Positions 25,690 through 33,711 of a stretch of DNA of 64,000 nt are shown one piece after another. Position 1 is the first letter of the stretch. Every line of letters starts with the position of its first letter. The stretch is from an uncultured Pelagibacteraceae bacterium (GTDB lineage: Bacteria > Pseudomonadota > Alphaproteobacteria > Pelagibacterales > Pelagibacteraceae): positions 1-64,000 of the forward strand of contig CACESO010000001.1 in assembly GCA_902562205.1 (NCBI GenBank), in the 5' to 3' direction. Below the pieces are notes generated by a model. The model searched no databases, was not told where the DNA came from, and saw only the letters and a list, made by a program, of their open reading frames with translations. Both the position numbers and the translations under genes were made by a program.

Positions 25690-27000
25690 TTAAGCAACTA
25701 CAAAACTTAAAACACTTAAAATAGCAATTATCCATATTGCTGGTGAAGTGGTTGTAAATTTTCCTGTAAAAATTTTAATTAAAGCATACGCCACAAAAGC
25801 AAGCGCTATACCATTGCTTATACTATACGTTAAAGGCATGGTAATCATCGCAACTATAGCAGGAGCAGACTCAGAAATGTCGTCCCAGGAAATATCCGTG
25901 ATATTTCTCACAAATAAAACTGCTACATATAATAATGCTGCTCCATCAATTTCTTTAGGCAAACTTGTTGCTAAAGGAGAAAAAAATAAACATGACAAAA
26001 ATAATACACCAATTACTAACGATGTCATTCCTGTTCTTCCACCTGCTTTTACTCCAGCTCCAGACTCGACATAACTTGTGACGGTAGTAGTTCCCATTAA
26101 AGCTCCAGCAACTGTACCAACACTGTCAGATAACATCGCCTTGTTGATATCTTGAACTTTACCTTTGCTGTCTACCTTACCCGCAACGTTTGCTACTGAA
26201 GTTAGTGTTCCAGCTGTGTCAAAGAAATCAATAAATAGCAAAGTAAAAACTACAGTGGACATACTTGCAGTCAATGCAGCTTTAAGGTCAAAGTCAAACA
26301 AGTAAGTCATAGGAGGCGGTGTATCAACTATACCATTAAACTTTGCAAGACCTGTTGCCCATGCAATTATACTAAATGCAATAATTCCAATTATAATATT
26401 ACCTTTAACTTTAAGTTTTTCTAAAACAACCATTGCTACAAAAGCTAAACATCCTAATAGCACTAATGGATTTTTAATATCACCTAAAGTAACTAATGTA
26501 ACTGGATGATCTCCAACCACACCCATAATTTCAAGACCTATTATAGCCAAGAATAAACCTATCCCAGCACCAATTCCTAATTTCAAACTTCTTGGTATAG
26601 AATTTATTAACCATGCTCTCAGCGGAGTAAGTGAAATTATTAAAAATAAAACTCCTGCAACTAGCACCGCACCAAGGGCCGCTTGTGGAGAGTAACCCAT
26701 TCCACCCACGACTCCGAAAGCAACAAATGCATTTATTCCCATTCCAGGAGCAAGTCCAATTGGCCAGGTTTTTCCATAAAAAGCCATTATGAAGCAAGCT
26801 ACTGCAGTCGCTAATATTGTTGCAGTGAAAACTGCACCAAAATCAAAAAAACCTTTTTCAGGACCGGCAAATTCTCCTGATAATATAAAAGGATTTAAAA
26901 ACATAATATAAGCCATCGTCAAGAAAGTTGTTACTCCTGCAATGACCTCTGTTTTAAAATTAGTTTTGTGTTTTTTGTATTCAAAATATTTATCTAACAT
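25690..27000 (-). CDS. NCS2-family purine permease (AzgA-like)
   Basis: A 436-aa membrane transporter. It starts LDKYFEYKKHKTNFKTEVIAGVTTFLTMAYIMFLNP and has GLAPGMGINAFVAF near 83, LLFIDFFDTAGTLTSVAN near 260 and TTTVTSYVESGAGVKAGGRTG near 305, the AzgA (guanine/hypoxanthine/adenine) branch of NCS2. It imports purine bases by proton symport. It pairs functionally with the facing phosphoribosyltransferase gene. A GGAGG ribosome site precedes the ATG. No purine riboswitch was seen in the 126-bp leader region. Confidence 0.93.
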   Translation of the reverse strand: MLDKYFEYKKHKTNFKTEVIAGVTTFLTMAYIMFLNPFILSGEFAGPEKGFFDFGAVFTATILATAVACFIMAFYGKTWPIGLAPGMGINAFVAFGVVGGMGYSPQAALGAVLVAGVLFLIISLTPLRAWLINSIPRSLKLGIGAGIGLFLAIIGLEIMGVVGDHPVTLVTLGDIKNPLVLLGCLAFVAMVVLEKLKVKGNIIIGIIAFSIIAWATGLAKFNGIVDTPPPMTYLFDFDLKAALTASMSTVVFTLLFIDFFDTAGTLTSVANVAGKVDSKGKVQDINKAMLSDSVGTVAGALMGTTTVTSYVESGAGVKAGGRTGMTSLVIGVLFLSCLFFSPLATSLPKEIDGAALLYVAVLFVRNITDISWDDISESAPAIVAMITMPLTYSISNGIALAFVAYALIKIFTGKFTTTSPAIWIIAILSVLSFVVA

Positions 27001-27126
27001 TTAACCTCCAATATTTATTACAATTATCAGATTCTTATTTTAATTACTTGAATTAGTTGTTTTTTATTAACAAATTTCAACTTGAAGTTTATTTTTTTTA
27101 TAAAGTAATTATAATAATTAATCTAA

Positions 27127-27432
27127 ATGATAAAAAAAATATCAATTATAATTCTAATGATGTTGATGTTTCAGGGATGCCAAACAGTCCAAAATAAAAC
27201 AAATAACATAGTTGAAAAAGAGGAAAAATACCTTGAAAAATTTATTAATAAAAAAATTGAAAAAGTCATTCAAGAATTTGGAGAACCAACGCAATATTTA
27301 CCACCAGATCCAGAAAGTGGTGGAGGAAAATTAATATACAATACAAAAAAATTAGGGATTAAATGTGTAAGAACTTTCGAAGTTGATGAGTCAGAGAGAG
27401 TTGTGGGATTTTCATCAAAAGGATGTTTTTGA
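27127..27432 (+). CDS. Small lipoprotein, unknown function
   Basis: A 101-aa protein with a short lysine start, a hydrophobic stretch and the lipobox FQGC at about residues 15-18, so it should be exported and lipid-anchored. The mature part has EKVIQEFGEPTQYLPPDPESGGGKLIYN, which resembles the fold of SmpA/OmlA-like small lipoproteins (a conserved FGxP followed by a beta-rich C-terminus). Two later cysteines (C-terminal half) could form a disulfide. I do not recognise a specific family. Confidence 0.7.
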   Translation: MIKKISIIILMMLMFQGCQTVQNKTNNIVEKEEKYLEKFINKKIEKVIQEFGEPTQYLPPDPESGGGKLIYNTKKLGIKCVRTFEVDESERVVGFSSKGCF

Positions 27433-27455
27433 CTTGTGGGGAAAATCCCCACAAG
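27433..27455. terminator. GC-rich hairpin CTTGTGGGG-AAAAT-CCCCACAAG
   Basis: A perfect 9-bp stem with a 5-base loop lies between the convergent lipoprotein and hsp20 genes. It is one of the most GC-rich stems in the window and fits a shared transcript end. Neither side has a U-tract, so it may act as an RNA-stabilising end structure rather than a classic terminator. Confidence 0.55.
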
Positions 27456-27466
27456 CAAGGTAAAAC

Positions 27467-27913
27467 TTATTTAATTTCTATAAGTTTTTTTTTCTTATAA
27501 TCAGGTATTACTCTTTCGCAAGCGATAGTTAACAAACCATCTTTTAACTCGGCTCCAATTACTTTAACATCATCTGCTATTGTAAATGATCTAGCGAATT
27601 GTCTTTGAGATATTCCTTTATGTAAAATCTCTCCGTCCTGATCTTTGTTTTCTGATTTATCTGTCTGTTTTGTTCTCACAGTCAGCATATTGTCTTCAAA
27701 TTCCACCTCTACATCTTTCTTAGTAAAACCGGCTAAAGCAACTTCAATAGAATACTTATCTTTACCTGTTTTTCTAATATTGTAAGGCGGGTAATTTGAT
27801 TGCATACTCATTCCTCCATTACCCAACATATTTTCAAATTGATCAAACATGTCGTCAAAACCAATTGAAAAGGGTCTTAAAGAATTGAATATTGATAGAT
27901 CCTTACTTGTCAT
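27467..27913 (-). CDS. Small heat-shock protein Hsp20 (IbpA-like)
   Basis: An alpha-crystallin-type chaperone. I place the start at the ATG at 27913 (MTSKDLSIFNSL, 148 aa), seven codons inside the track ORF, because AGGAGG lies just upstream of it. Core motifs: YPPYNIRKTGKDKYSIEVALAGFTKKDVEV, the GI motif in KGISQRQFARSF and LKDGLLTIACERVIP near the end. It holds unfolded proteins for refolding. Both a heat-shock-type promoter and a possible RNA thermometer precede it. Confidence 0.93.
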   Translation of the reverse strand: MTSKDLSIFNSLRPFSIGFDDMFDQFENMLGNGGMSMQSNYPPYNIRKTGKDKYSIEVALAGFTKKDVEVEFEDNMLTVRTKQTDKSENKDQDGEILHKGISQRQFARSFTIADDVKVIGAELKDGLLTIACERVIPDYKKKKLIEIK

Positions 27914-27963
27914 ATTATCCTCCTTTGTTAGCAAGAATTATAAAGGTCCCATTAGGCAACCTT
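27914..27963 (-). promoter_or_regulatory. ROSE-like RNA thermometer candidate in hsp20 leader
   Basis: On the minus strand the predicted leader has a 5' stem AAGGT/ACCTT (27943-27963) and then CTTGCT-AACAA-AGGAGG (27919-27935), where the ribosome site AGGAGG pairs with CTTGCT including one G-G mismatch and one U-G pair. A UUGCU anti-Shine-Dalgarno with a G-G mismatch is the hallmark of ROSE thermometers upstream of small heat-shock genes. The leader is shorter than typical ROSE elements. This is predicted by eye. Confidence 0.5.
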
Positions 27964-27968
27964 AACTA

Positions 27969-27998
27969 ATATATGATAACTATTTCTATTTTTTCAAG
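27969..27998 (-). promoter_or_regulatory. Heat-shock (RpoH-type) promoter for hsp20
   Basis: Read on the minus strand, CTTGAAA (27998-27992) is followed by 15 bp and TCATATAT (27976-27969). This fits the sigma-32 pattern CTTGAAA plus a C/T-rich -10 ending in TAT. The predicted start would fall near 27962, giving a leader of about 50 bases. The groES upstream region has the same arrangement. Confidence 0.55.
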
Positions 27999-28007
27999 AT
28001 GCTGGAA

Positions 28008-30083
28008 TTAAATTTTTTTTGCAATCTTACATATGAAAGCATAATCAAAAGCTATCTCCTCAATAATTCCATCGCGACCAGATTTACCTCCATGACCCGC
28101 ATTCATTTCAGTTTTTAAAAGTAAAAGATTATTGTCAGTTTTGTTGTCTCTTAACTTTGCTGTAAATTTTAGAGGTTCATCAAATAAAACTCTATTGTCA
28201 CTGAGGCTAGTGGTAATTAAAATGTTTGGATAATCCATTTTTTTAATATTGTTGTATGGTGCGTATGAGTAAATATAATCAAAGTGTTCCTTGTTGTCTT
28301 TTGCATTTCCAAATTCATCAAATTCTCCAATCGTCAAAGGTAAAGAATGATCAAGATTAGTTGTCAAACTATCTACAAAAGGGACAGCCATTATCATACC
28401 TAAAAATAGATCTGGTCTTTCATTAACTACCGCCCCCATAAGTAATCCACCAGCTGAACCTCCCATACCTATAATTTTTTTCTTTGAGGTATATTTTTTA
28501 TCAATTAAAAATTTTGCACAGGATATGTAGTCTTGAAAAGTATTTTTCTTGTTCAATAATTTTCCTTCTTTCCACCACTTCATACCTCTTTCCATTCCTC
28601 CCCTAATATGGGCTGTTGCCCAAATTATATTTCTATTGATTAAACTTAATCTGGTAGAAGAGAACGACGGCCACATTGAATTTCCGTAAGAACCATATCC
28701 ATATAAAAGTAAGTTTGAATTACCATCTAGTTTTGTAGTTTTTTTTCTTGTAATGGTGATTGGAATTATTCTTCCATCATGTCCTTCGCATTCAAGTCTT
28801 TCAACTATATAATCATTCGAATTGTGACCTGATGGAATTATTTGTTCTTTGACAAGTTTTTTTTCTTTTGTTTTTAAATTGTAAATAAAAGTTCTGGATG
28901 GTGTTTTAGGAGTAGAGTAAGAAATATATATATCATCCGTTTCACGATCTCTCTGCATAAGAGAAACGGATGAGTCATAAACAGTTTCTTCAGTAAAAAT
29001 TATCTCCTCCTCTTTATTTGTTTTAAGATTTTTGACGTAAATTTTATCAAGAGCGTTTTTAAGCTCTGACCTAATTTGCCAATTATTTAAGAATGTTAAA
29101 TTTCCAATCATGGTTTCTGATTGACTTGGAATATAAGTTTTCCATATTTTAGACTCGATATTACTTGAAATTAAAATTTTAAAATCCTCAGCATTCTCAT
29201 TCGTATGCATATAAAAATTTCCACTCCATGAATTCACACTATAAATTATCCCCCTTTTTCTTTGTTGAATAAGCTTAGGCTCAGGTTTTTTTTCATCTGC
29301 ACCAAAGTAATATTTCTCTGATGTATTATGATCTGAGCTATTTATAAAATAATACTTTTCGTCTGAACTTATCCCAATGTTTACCGTAAATGCTTTTGTT
29401 TTTTCCTCAAATATAAGTAGATCTTCATTAACAGATGATCCAATTTGATGTCTAAAAATTGATCTTGGTCTGTGATTTTCATCCAACTTAGAGTAAAATA
29501 TGTATTGGTCATCAAGACTAAAATTTATAGTGCCAGAAGTATTTTCAATTTTATCAGTAACTAATTTGCCAGTTTTAATATCCCTGACATAAATTGTGAA
29601 ATATTCTGAACCTTTTAAATCTAAAGAGTATGCAAGAAATTTATCATTATAACTTACTTCAAGATCGCCTACTCCAAAATACTCAGTCTTCAGTTTACTT
29701 TTTTCTTTATCGCCATTCCAAACTTCCTCAACTTCATCAGTTCCAATTTTCTTTCGGCATTTAATTGAGTAGTTTCCTTTTTTAGTTGTTTTCGTCCAAT
29801 ACTCATAATTTTTATCTTTAAAAGGAAGAGACTCATCATCTAACTTTATTCTTCCTTTGATTTCATTAAACAATGTTTTTTGAAATTCTTTAGTATCTTT
29901 TAAGTGAAACTCAGTATACTTGTTTTCCTCTTCTAAATACTTTCTTACCTCTGGTAAAAGCTTTGAACTGTCTTTCAAAACCTCCAATATATTTTTTTGG
30001 TGAACCCAGCTATAATCGTCTGTCCAGGTGACGTTATGACAGGATTTTGTTTCTGATTTTTTTGAAAGTTGTGGTATTTTCAT
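28008..30083 (-). CDS. ptrB: Prolyl-oligopeptidase family S9 peptidase (oligopeptidase B-like)
   Basis: A 691-aa serine peptidase with an N-terminal beta-propeller (about 70-400) and a C-terminal alpha/beta-hydrolase. GMGGSAGGLLMGAV holds the nucleophile Ser, SLSDNRVLFDEP the Asp and NAGHGGKSGRDG the His. RGGMERGMKWWKEGK and YGSYG are S9A/PtrB landmarks. No signal peptide is seen, so it should degrade peptides in the cytoplasm after basic residues, as oligopeptidase B does. It is a single gene diverging from the J-domain gene over 13 bp. Confidence 0.9.
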   Translation of the reverse strand: MKIPQLSKKSETKSCHNVTWTDDYSWVHQKNILEVLKDSSKLLPEVRKYLEEENKYTEFHLKDTKEFQKTLFNEIKGRIKLDDESLPFKDKNYEYWTKTTKKGNYSIKCRKKIGTDEVEEVWNGDKEKSKLKTEYFGVGDLEVSYNDKFLAYSLDLKGSEYFTIYVRDIKTGKLVTDKIENTSGTINFSLDDQYIFYSKLDENHRPRSIFRHQIGSSVNEDLLIFEEKTKAFTVNIGISSDEKYYFINSSDHNTSEKYYFGADEKKPEPKLIQQRKRGIIYSVNSWSGNFYMHTNENAEDFKILISSNIESKIWKTYIPSQSETMIGNLTFLNNWQIRSELKNALDKIYVKNLKTNKEEEIIFTEETVYDSSVSLMQRDRETDDIYISYSTPKTPSRTFIYNLKTKEKKLVKEQIIPSGHNSNDYIVERLECEGHDGRIIPITITRKKTTKLDGNSNLLLYGYGSYGNSMWPSFSSTRLSLINRNIIWATAHIRGGMERGMKWWKEGKLLNKKNTFQDYISCAKFLIDKKYTSKKKIIGMGGSAGGLLMGAVVNERPDLFLGMIMAVPFVDSLTTNLDHSLPLTIGEFDEFGNAKDNKEHFDYIYSYAPYNNIKKMDYPNILITTSLSDNRVLFDEPLKFTAKLRDNKTDNNLLLLKTEMNAGHGGKSGRDGIIEEIAFDYAFICKIAKKI

Positions 30084-30096
30084 AATAACTATTTAC

Positions 30097-30603
30097 ATGA
30101 ATTTTTTTTTTATAACACTTGTTATTTTTGTCGTAATATATTTGATATTAAATTGGTTTGCTAAAACCTCGAGTAGAAAAATTTCAAAGTTTATTAGATC
30201 ATTTGTAATTGTCTTATCTATTGTCCTTGCAATTGCTATGGTAGTTGCAGGTAGATATATATTTTCACTACCTTTTTTACTTATGGTGCTTCCTATATTA
30301 AAAACAAAAGCTGGTTTTACCCTTTTTCAATTATTTAGGTTCTGGGGCTTATTAAACGTTCTAAAAAATTCCGGAAGATTTAATTTCAATAACTTTAATA
30401 AAAATCTCAATACTAGCGAGATTACTCTGGATGAGGCGTACAAAATTCTCAATCTTGATCCAAAAAAAAAATACTCAAAAGATGAAATTTTAAATTCTTA
30501 TAAAAAGATAATGAAAAAAATTCATCCAGACATTAGCCCTGAATTGACTAGATTAGCTTCAATTGTCAATGAGGCTAAGGACGTTGTTTTAAGAAACATT
30601 TGA
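30097..30603 (+). CDS. Membrane-anchored J-domain (DnaJ-like) protein
   Basis: A 168-aa protein with two to three hydrophobic segments in the first 70 residues and a C-terminal J domain: TLDEAYKILNLDPKKKYSKDEILNSYKKIMKKIHPD, with the HPD motif that triggers Hsp70 ATPase. The layout (membrane anchor, then a short J domain at the very end) is like mitochondrial Tim14/Pam18 and its alphaproteobacterial homologues. It would recruit DnaK to the membrane. The client is unknown. It overlaps the convergent GT9 gene by 15 bp. Confidence 0.85.
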   Translation: MNFFFITLVIFVVIYLILNWFAKTSSRKISKFIRSFVIVLSIVLAIAMVVAGRYIFSLPFLLMVLPILKTKAGFTLFQLFRFWGLLNVLKNSGRFNFNNFNKNLNTSEITLDEAYKILNLDPKKKYSKDEILNSYKKIMKKIHPDISPELTRLASIVNEAKDVVLRNI

Positions 30604-31557
30604 CAAAATTTCTTCTAGTTTTTTTTGAATTTCTGAGGGACTTATCTTATCTTTCCCCAAAGTATCATGGCTGACTGTTTTCGCTCCCTCAGGAAGTATA
30701 GGGTGCATTAGAGAACTGTAACTTCCGTAAACTAGAGGTGTATCAGCCATAAGCACAATTGTCGGAATATTTAAAGCAGCAGATAAATGACTGAAACTTG
30801 AGTCATTACATATTGAGACATCACAATTTTTAATAATAGGAATTATTTTGCTAATATCTAAATTATTTAATGGTATACAAAATTCTTTTAAATCTGATTT
30901 TAAAATCTGATCCAAAATTTCAATTTCCTCCTTCGCATTTCCTGTTGCAATAAAAAATTTACATTTCCCTTTTTTTAATGTGTTTTTCATCACTTCTAAA
31001 AATATTTTCGAGGGAACTCTTTTTGTTTCACCTGACCCACCTGTTCCAAGAACAATGTTAGTTTCATCATTACTAATTGAGTAATTTTTCTTTTCTTGGG
31101 CAACAGAATCTGACCTAAGATTTATAGTAGGGTTTTCTTTGACATCAACTTTTAATGTATCTCTTATAAACTTTTTAGCTGTCTCAATAATATGCTGATT
31201 TTTTTTTCTAAGAAGTTTATAAGAATTTATATTCTTAATTCCACCTATTTTAGCAGCCATATAAAATCTAAGCGAAGAATTAAAAATAAAAACTTTATCA
31301 AATTTTTTTTTTTTAAAATCTTCTATAAGATTAAAAAACCCTTTAACACCGGCATGTCTTTTTTCACCCTCGCTTCTTTCGAGATAAATTATTTCTTTTA
31401 TATATTTTTCTTCATTTAAATATTCCGAGGCTTTAGTACTTCTTTTAACCATTAAAGAGACTTGTTCCCCATAATAATTTGAAATTGCTTTTATGAAAGG
31501 AAGAAACATGATCATATCCCCAATTCCCATTCGATTTTGAATAACAAGTATTTTCAT
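30589..31557 (-). CDS. Glycosyltransferase family 9 (heptosyltransferase-like)
   Basis: A 322-aa GT-B enzyme. The N-terminus IQNRMGIGDMIMFLPFIKAI and the C-terminal CDVSICNDSSFSHLSAALNIPTIVL are GT9 motifs (the nucleotide-sugar-binding region). GT9 enzymes mostly add heptose to LPS core; the donor sugar here is not certain because the window has no heptose-synthesis genes. It is a single-gene unit. Confidence 0.85.
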   Translation of the reverse strand: MKILVIQNRMGIGDMIMFLPFIKAISNYYGEQVSLMVKRSTKASEYLNEEKYIKEIIYLERSEGEKRHAGVKGFFNLIEDFKKKKFDKVFIFNSSLRFYMAAKIGGIKNINSYKLLRKKNQHIIETAKKFIRDTLKVDVKENPTINLRSDSVAQEKKNYSISNDETNIVLGTGGSGETKRVPSKIFLEVMKNTLKKGKCKFFIATGNAKEEIEILDQILKSDLKEFCIPLNNLDISKIIPIIKNCDVSICNDSSFSHLSAALNIPTIVLMADTPLVYGSYSSLMHPILPEGAKTVSHDTLGKDKISPSEIQKKLEEILSNVS

Positions 31558-31605
31558 AGATTCTTTGTATCTTTACTAAAAAAAAAATATTAGTTAAATT
31601 TAATT

Positions 31606-32493
31606 ATGGGAGAAATAAAAGGCATTTATGCGGCGGCTGTTTCTATACTAAATGATGACTTATCATTAGATGTTTACAAAACAGTAAAACACTGTGAAAA
31701 TATAATAAATGATGGTTGTCATGGAGTGGTTTTATTTGGGAGCACTGGTCAATCACAGTTAATACCTCTTAATGAAAAAATTGAGATGATTAATTTTGTC
31801 TCAAAAAATGACAAAATTAAAGAAAAGTTGATCATTGGAACTGGACTAAATTCACTAGTAGAAAATATAAATTTCTTAAAATTATCTTTGAATATTGGTC
31901 TTAATAAATTTTTGATTATGCCTCCAGCTTACTATAATTATGGAGATAAAGAGGTAATAGAATATTATACAAAATTAATTAAATCTGTTCCAGATGCGAA
32001 AGTAATTCTTTATAACTTTGAAAAACTTTGTGGATATAAATTTTCTGTTGGTTGTGTTGAAAATTTAGCAGCCAGATTTCCAAAAAATATAATCGGTGTA
32101 AAAGACAGCTCATACAATCTTATGGGAAACCTTAAAATCAAAAATTTTTCTATTTTACCTGGATCAGAATTGAAACTCCTAAGTGGGCTTAATAAAGATT
32201 GTTCTGGAATAATAACAGCCACATGTAATGTTACCGCCAAACTTGCGAGAAAAGTTTTTGATGATTTTGAACAAAATAAAGATCAAACTGTAAATGATAA
32301 ATTGTGTGAAGTTAGAAAAGCTTTTGATCAGTTTAATTTAATATCAGGCTTACATTCATTTCTTAGTTTAACTGATAAGCAGTTTTTAAATATATTACCT
32401 ACATGTTCCCTACTTAGTAAACAGGATGAGAAAACACTCATAGATAAACTTAAAGATTTAGACTTTTTAGGAAAGGATTTTAAAGCTGCGTAA
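31606..32493 (+). CDS. DapA/N-acetylneuraminate lyase-family aldolase
   Basis: A 295-aa TIM-barrel class I aldolase. The Schiff-base lysine is in IIGVKDSSYN (near 165) and the catalytic tyrosine in VILYNFEKL (near 135). The substrate-binding loop reads GSTGQS instead of the usual GTTGE of dihydrodipicolinate synthase, so a different keto-acid substrate is possible. It is followed after 1 bp by cfa. No diaminopimelate-pathway genes are beside it, so I do not call it dapA. Confidence 0.8.
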   Translation: MGEIKGIYAAAVSILNDDLSLDVYKTVKHCENIINDGCHGVVLFGSTGQSQLIPLNEKIEMINFVSKNDKIKEKLIIGTGLNSLVENINFLKLSLNIGLNKFLIMPPAYYNYGDKEVIEYYTKLIKSVPDAKVILYNFEKLCGYKFSVGCVENLAARFPKNIIGVKDSSYNLMGNLKIKNFSILPGSELKLLSGLNKDCSGIITATCNVTAKLARKVFDDFEQNKDQTVNDKLCEVRKAFDQFNLISGLHSFLSLTDKQFLNILPTCSLLSKQDEKTLIDKLKDLDFLGKDFKAA

Positions 32494-32494
32494 A

Positions 32495-33685
32495 ATGAAA
32501 CTAGTTAATTTTTTAAATGATTTATTCAAAGAAGATGGATTTAGATTAATTGATGCAAACAAAAGAGAATACTTAATTGGAAAACCAGAGAAAAAAAATC
32601 CTTTAATATTAGAACTGTTAGACTCATCTATGCATTATAAACTTTTGTTACTTCCTGAATTATATTTAGGGGAAGGCTACATGGATGGTAAAATTAAGAT
32701 ACACAATGGTAGTATCACAGAATTTTTAGAAATTACTTTAAAAAATCTTGGAAAAAGACATCCAAATAATTTGAGCAAGATTGTAAATAAAATATTAGGC
32801 ACATATAAATATTTGACCAATTTTAATTTCGCAAAACAATCAAAAAAAAACGTAGCTCATCATTACGATATATCTGAAAAACTATATGATTTATTTTTAG
32901 ATGAAAAAAGACAATATTCTTGCGCTTATTTTAAAAATGATAATGATACTTTGGAAGAAGCCCAAAATAACAAAATTGATCACATAATCAAAAAATTAAA
33001 TATTAAGGATAATCAAACAGTTCTTGATATTGGTTCAGGGTGGGGCGGAATGGCAATAGAAATTGCAAAAAAAACAAAGGCCAGAGTCCTTGGTATAACT
33101 TTATCAGAAAACCAACTCAAGTATAGCAGACAAAAAGCGAAGGAAATGAATCTTGAAAACCAAGTAGAGTTCAAACTAATTGATTACAGAGAATTAAAAT
33201 CAAAATTTGATAGAATTGTAAGTGTTGGTATGTTTGAACATGTTGGAAAAAAATTTTATAGAAAATACTTTAAATGTATCAACGATCTTTTAAATGAAAA
33301 TGGAGCTGCATTAATTCATACTATTGGTTCGATTGATGGGCCTAGAGATCCACAACCTTGGATTTCTAAATACATTTTTCCAGGTGGCTACACACCTAGC
33401 TTAAGCGAAATTGCAAGACCGATAGAGGACTCAAACTTAATTCTAAATGATTTAGAGGTTTTAAGGTTGCATTACGCAAATACTTTAAGAAATTGGAGAG
33501 AAAGATTTCTTAATAAAAAAGATAAAGTATTAGAAATGTTTGATGAAAGATTTTTAAGAATGTGGGAATTTTATTTAGCTGGTTGTGAGATGTCTTTTAA
33601 ATGGGGAGATCAGGTTGTATTTCAATTACAATTAAGTAAGGATAAAATCACAATACCACTTACAAGAGACTATATTTATAAATAA
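32495..33685 (+). CDS. cfa: Cyclopropane-fatty-acyl-phospholipid synthase family methyltransferase
   Basis: A 396-aa SAM-dependent enzyme. VAHHYDISEKLYDLFLDEKRQYSCAYF, VLDIGSGWGGMAIEIAK (SAM site near 177), VGMFEHVGKKFYRKYF and LRNWRERF are the CFA synthase landmarks. It methylates double bonds of membrane phospholipid acyl chains. Its length is like E. coli Cfa. It lies 1 bp after the aldolase gene and 26 bp before a coiled-coil gene, so the three may share a transcript. Confidence 0.9.
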   Translation: MKLVNFLNDLFKEDGFRLIDANKREYLIGKPEKKNPLILELLDSSMHYKLLLLPELYLGEGYMDGKIKIHNGSITEFLEITLKNLGKRHPNNLSKIVNKILGTYKYLTNFNFAKQSKKNVAHHYDISEKLYDLFLDEKRQYSCAYFKNDNDTLEEAQNNKIDHIIKKLNIKDNQTVLDIGSGWGGMAIEIAKKTKARVLGITLSENQLKYSRQKAKEMNLENQVEFKLIDYRELKSKFDRIVSVGMFEHVGKKFYRKYFKCINDLLNENGAALIHTIGSIDGPRDPQPWISKYIFPGGYTPSLSEIARPIEDSNLILNDLEVLRLHYANTLRNWRERFLNKKDKVLEMFDERFLRMWEFYLAGCEMSFKWGDQVVFQLQLSKDKITIPLTRDYIYK

Positions 33686-33711
33686 ATTACTGATAATTTT
33701 GAAATCCCCTG

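Noticed and set aside
27001-27126. Purine riboswitch before the NCS2 permease
   Set aside because: I could not find the conserved loop sequences and three-way stem of the purine aptamer in the leader; the sequence is mostly A/T runs.
27914-27934. N-terminal extension of Hsp20 by seven codons
   Set aside because: The extension would translate through the AGGAGG ribosome site that fits the inner ATG at 27913.
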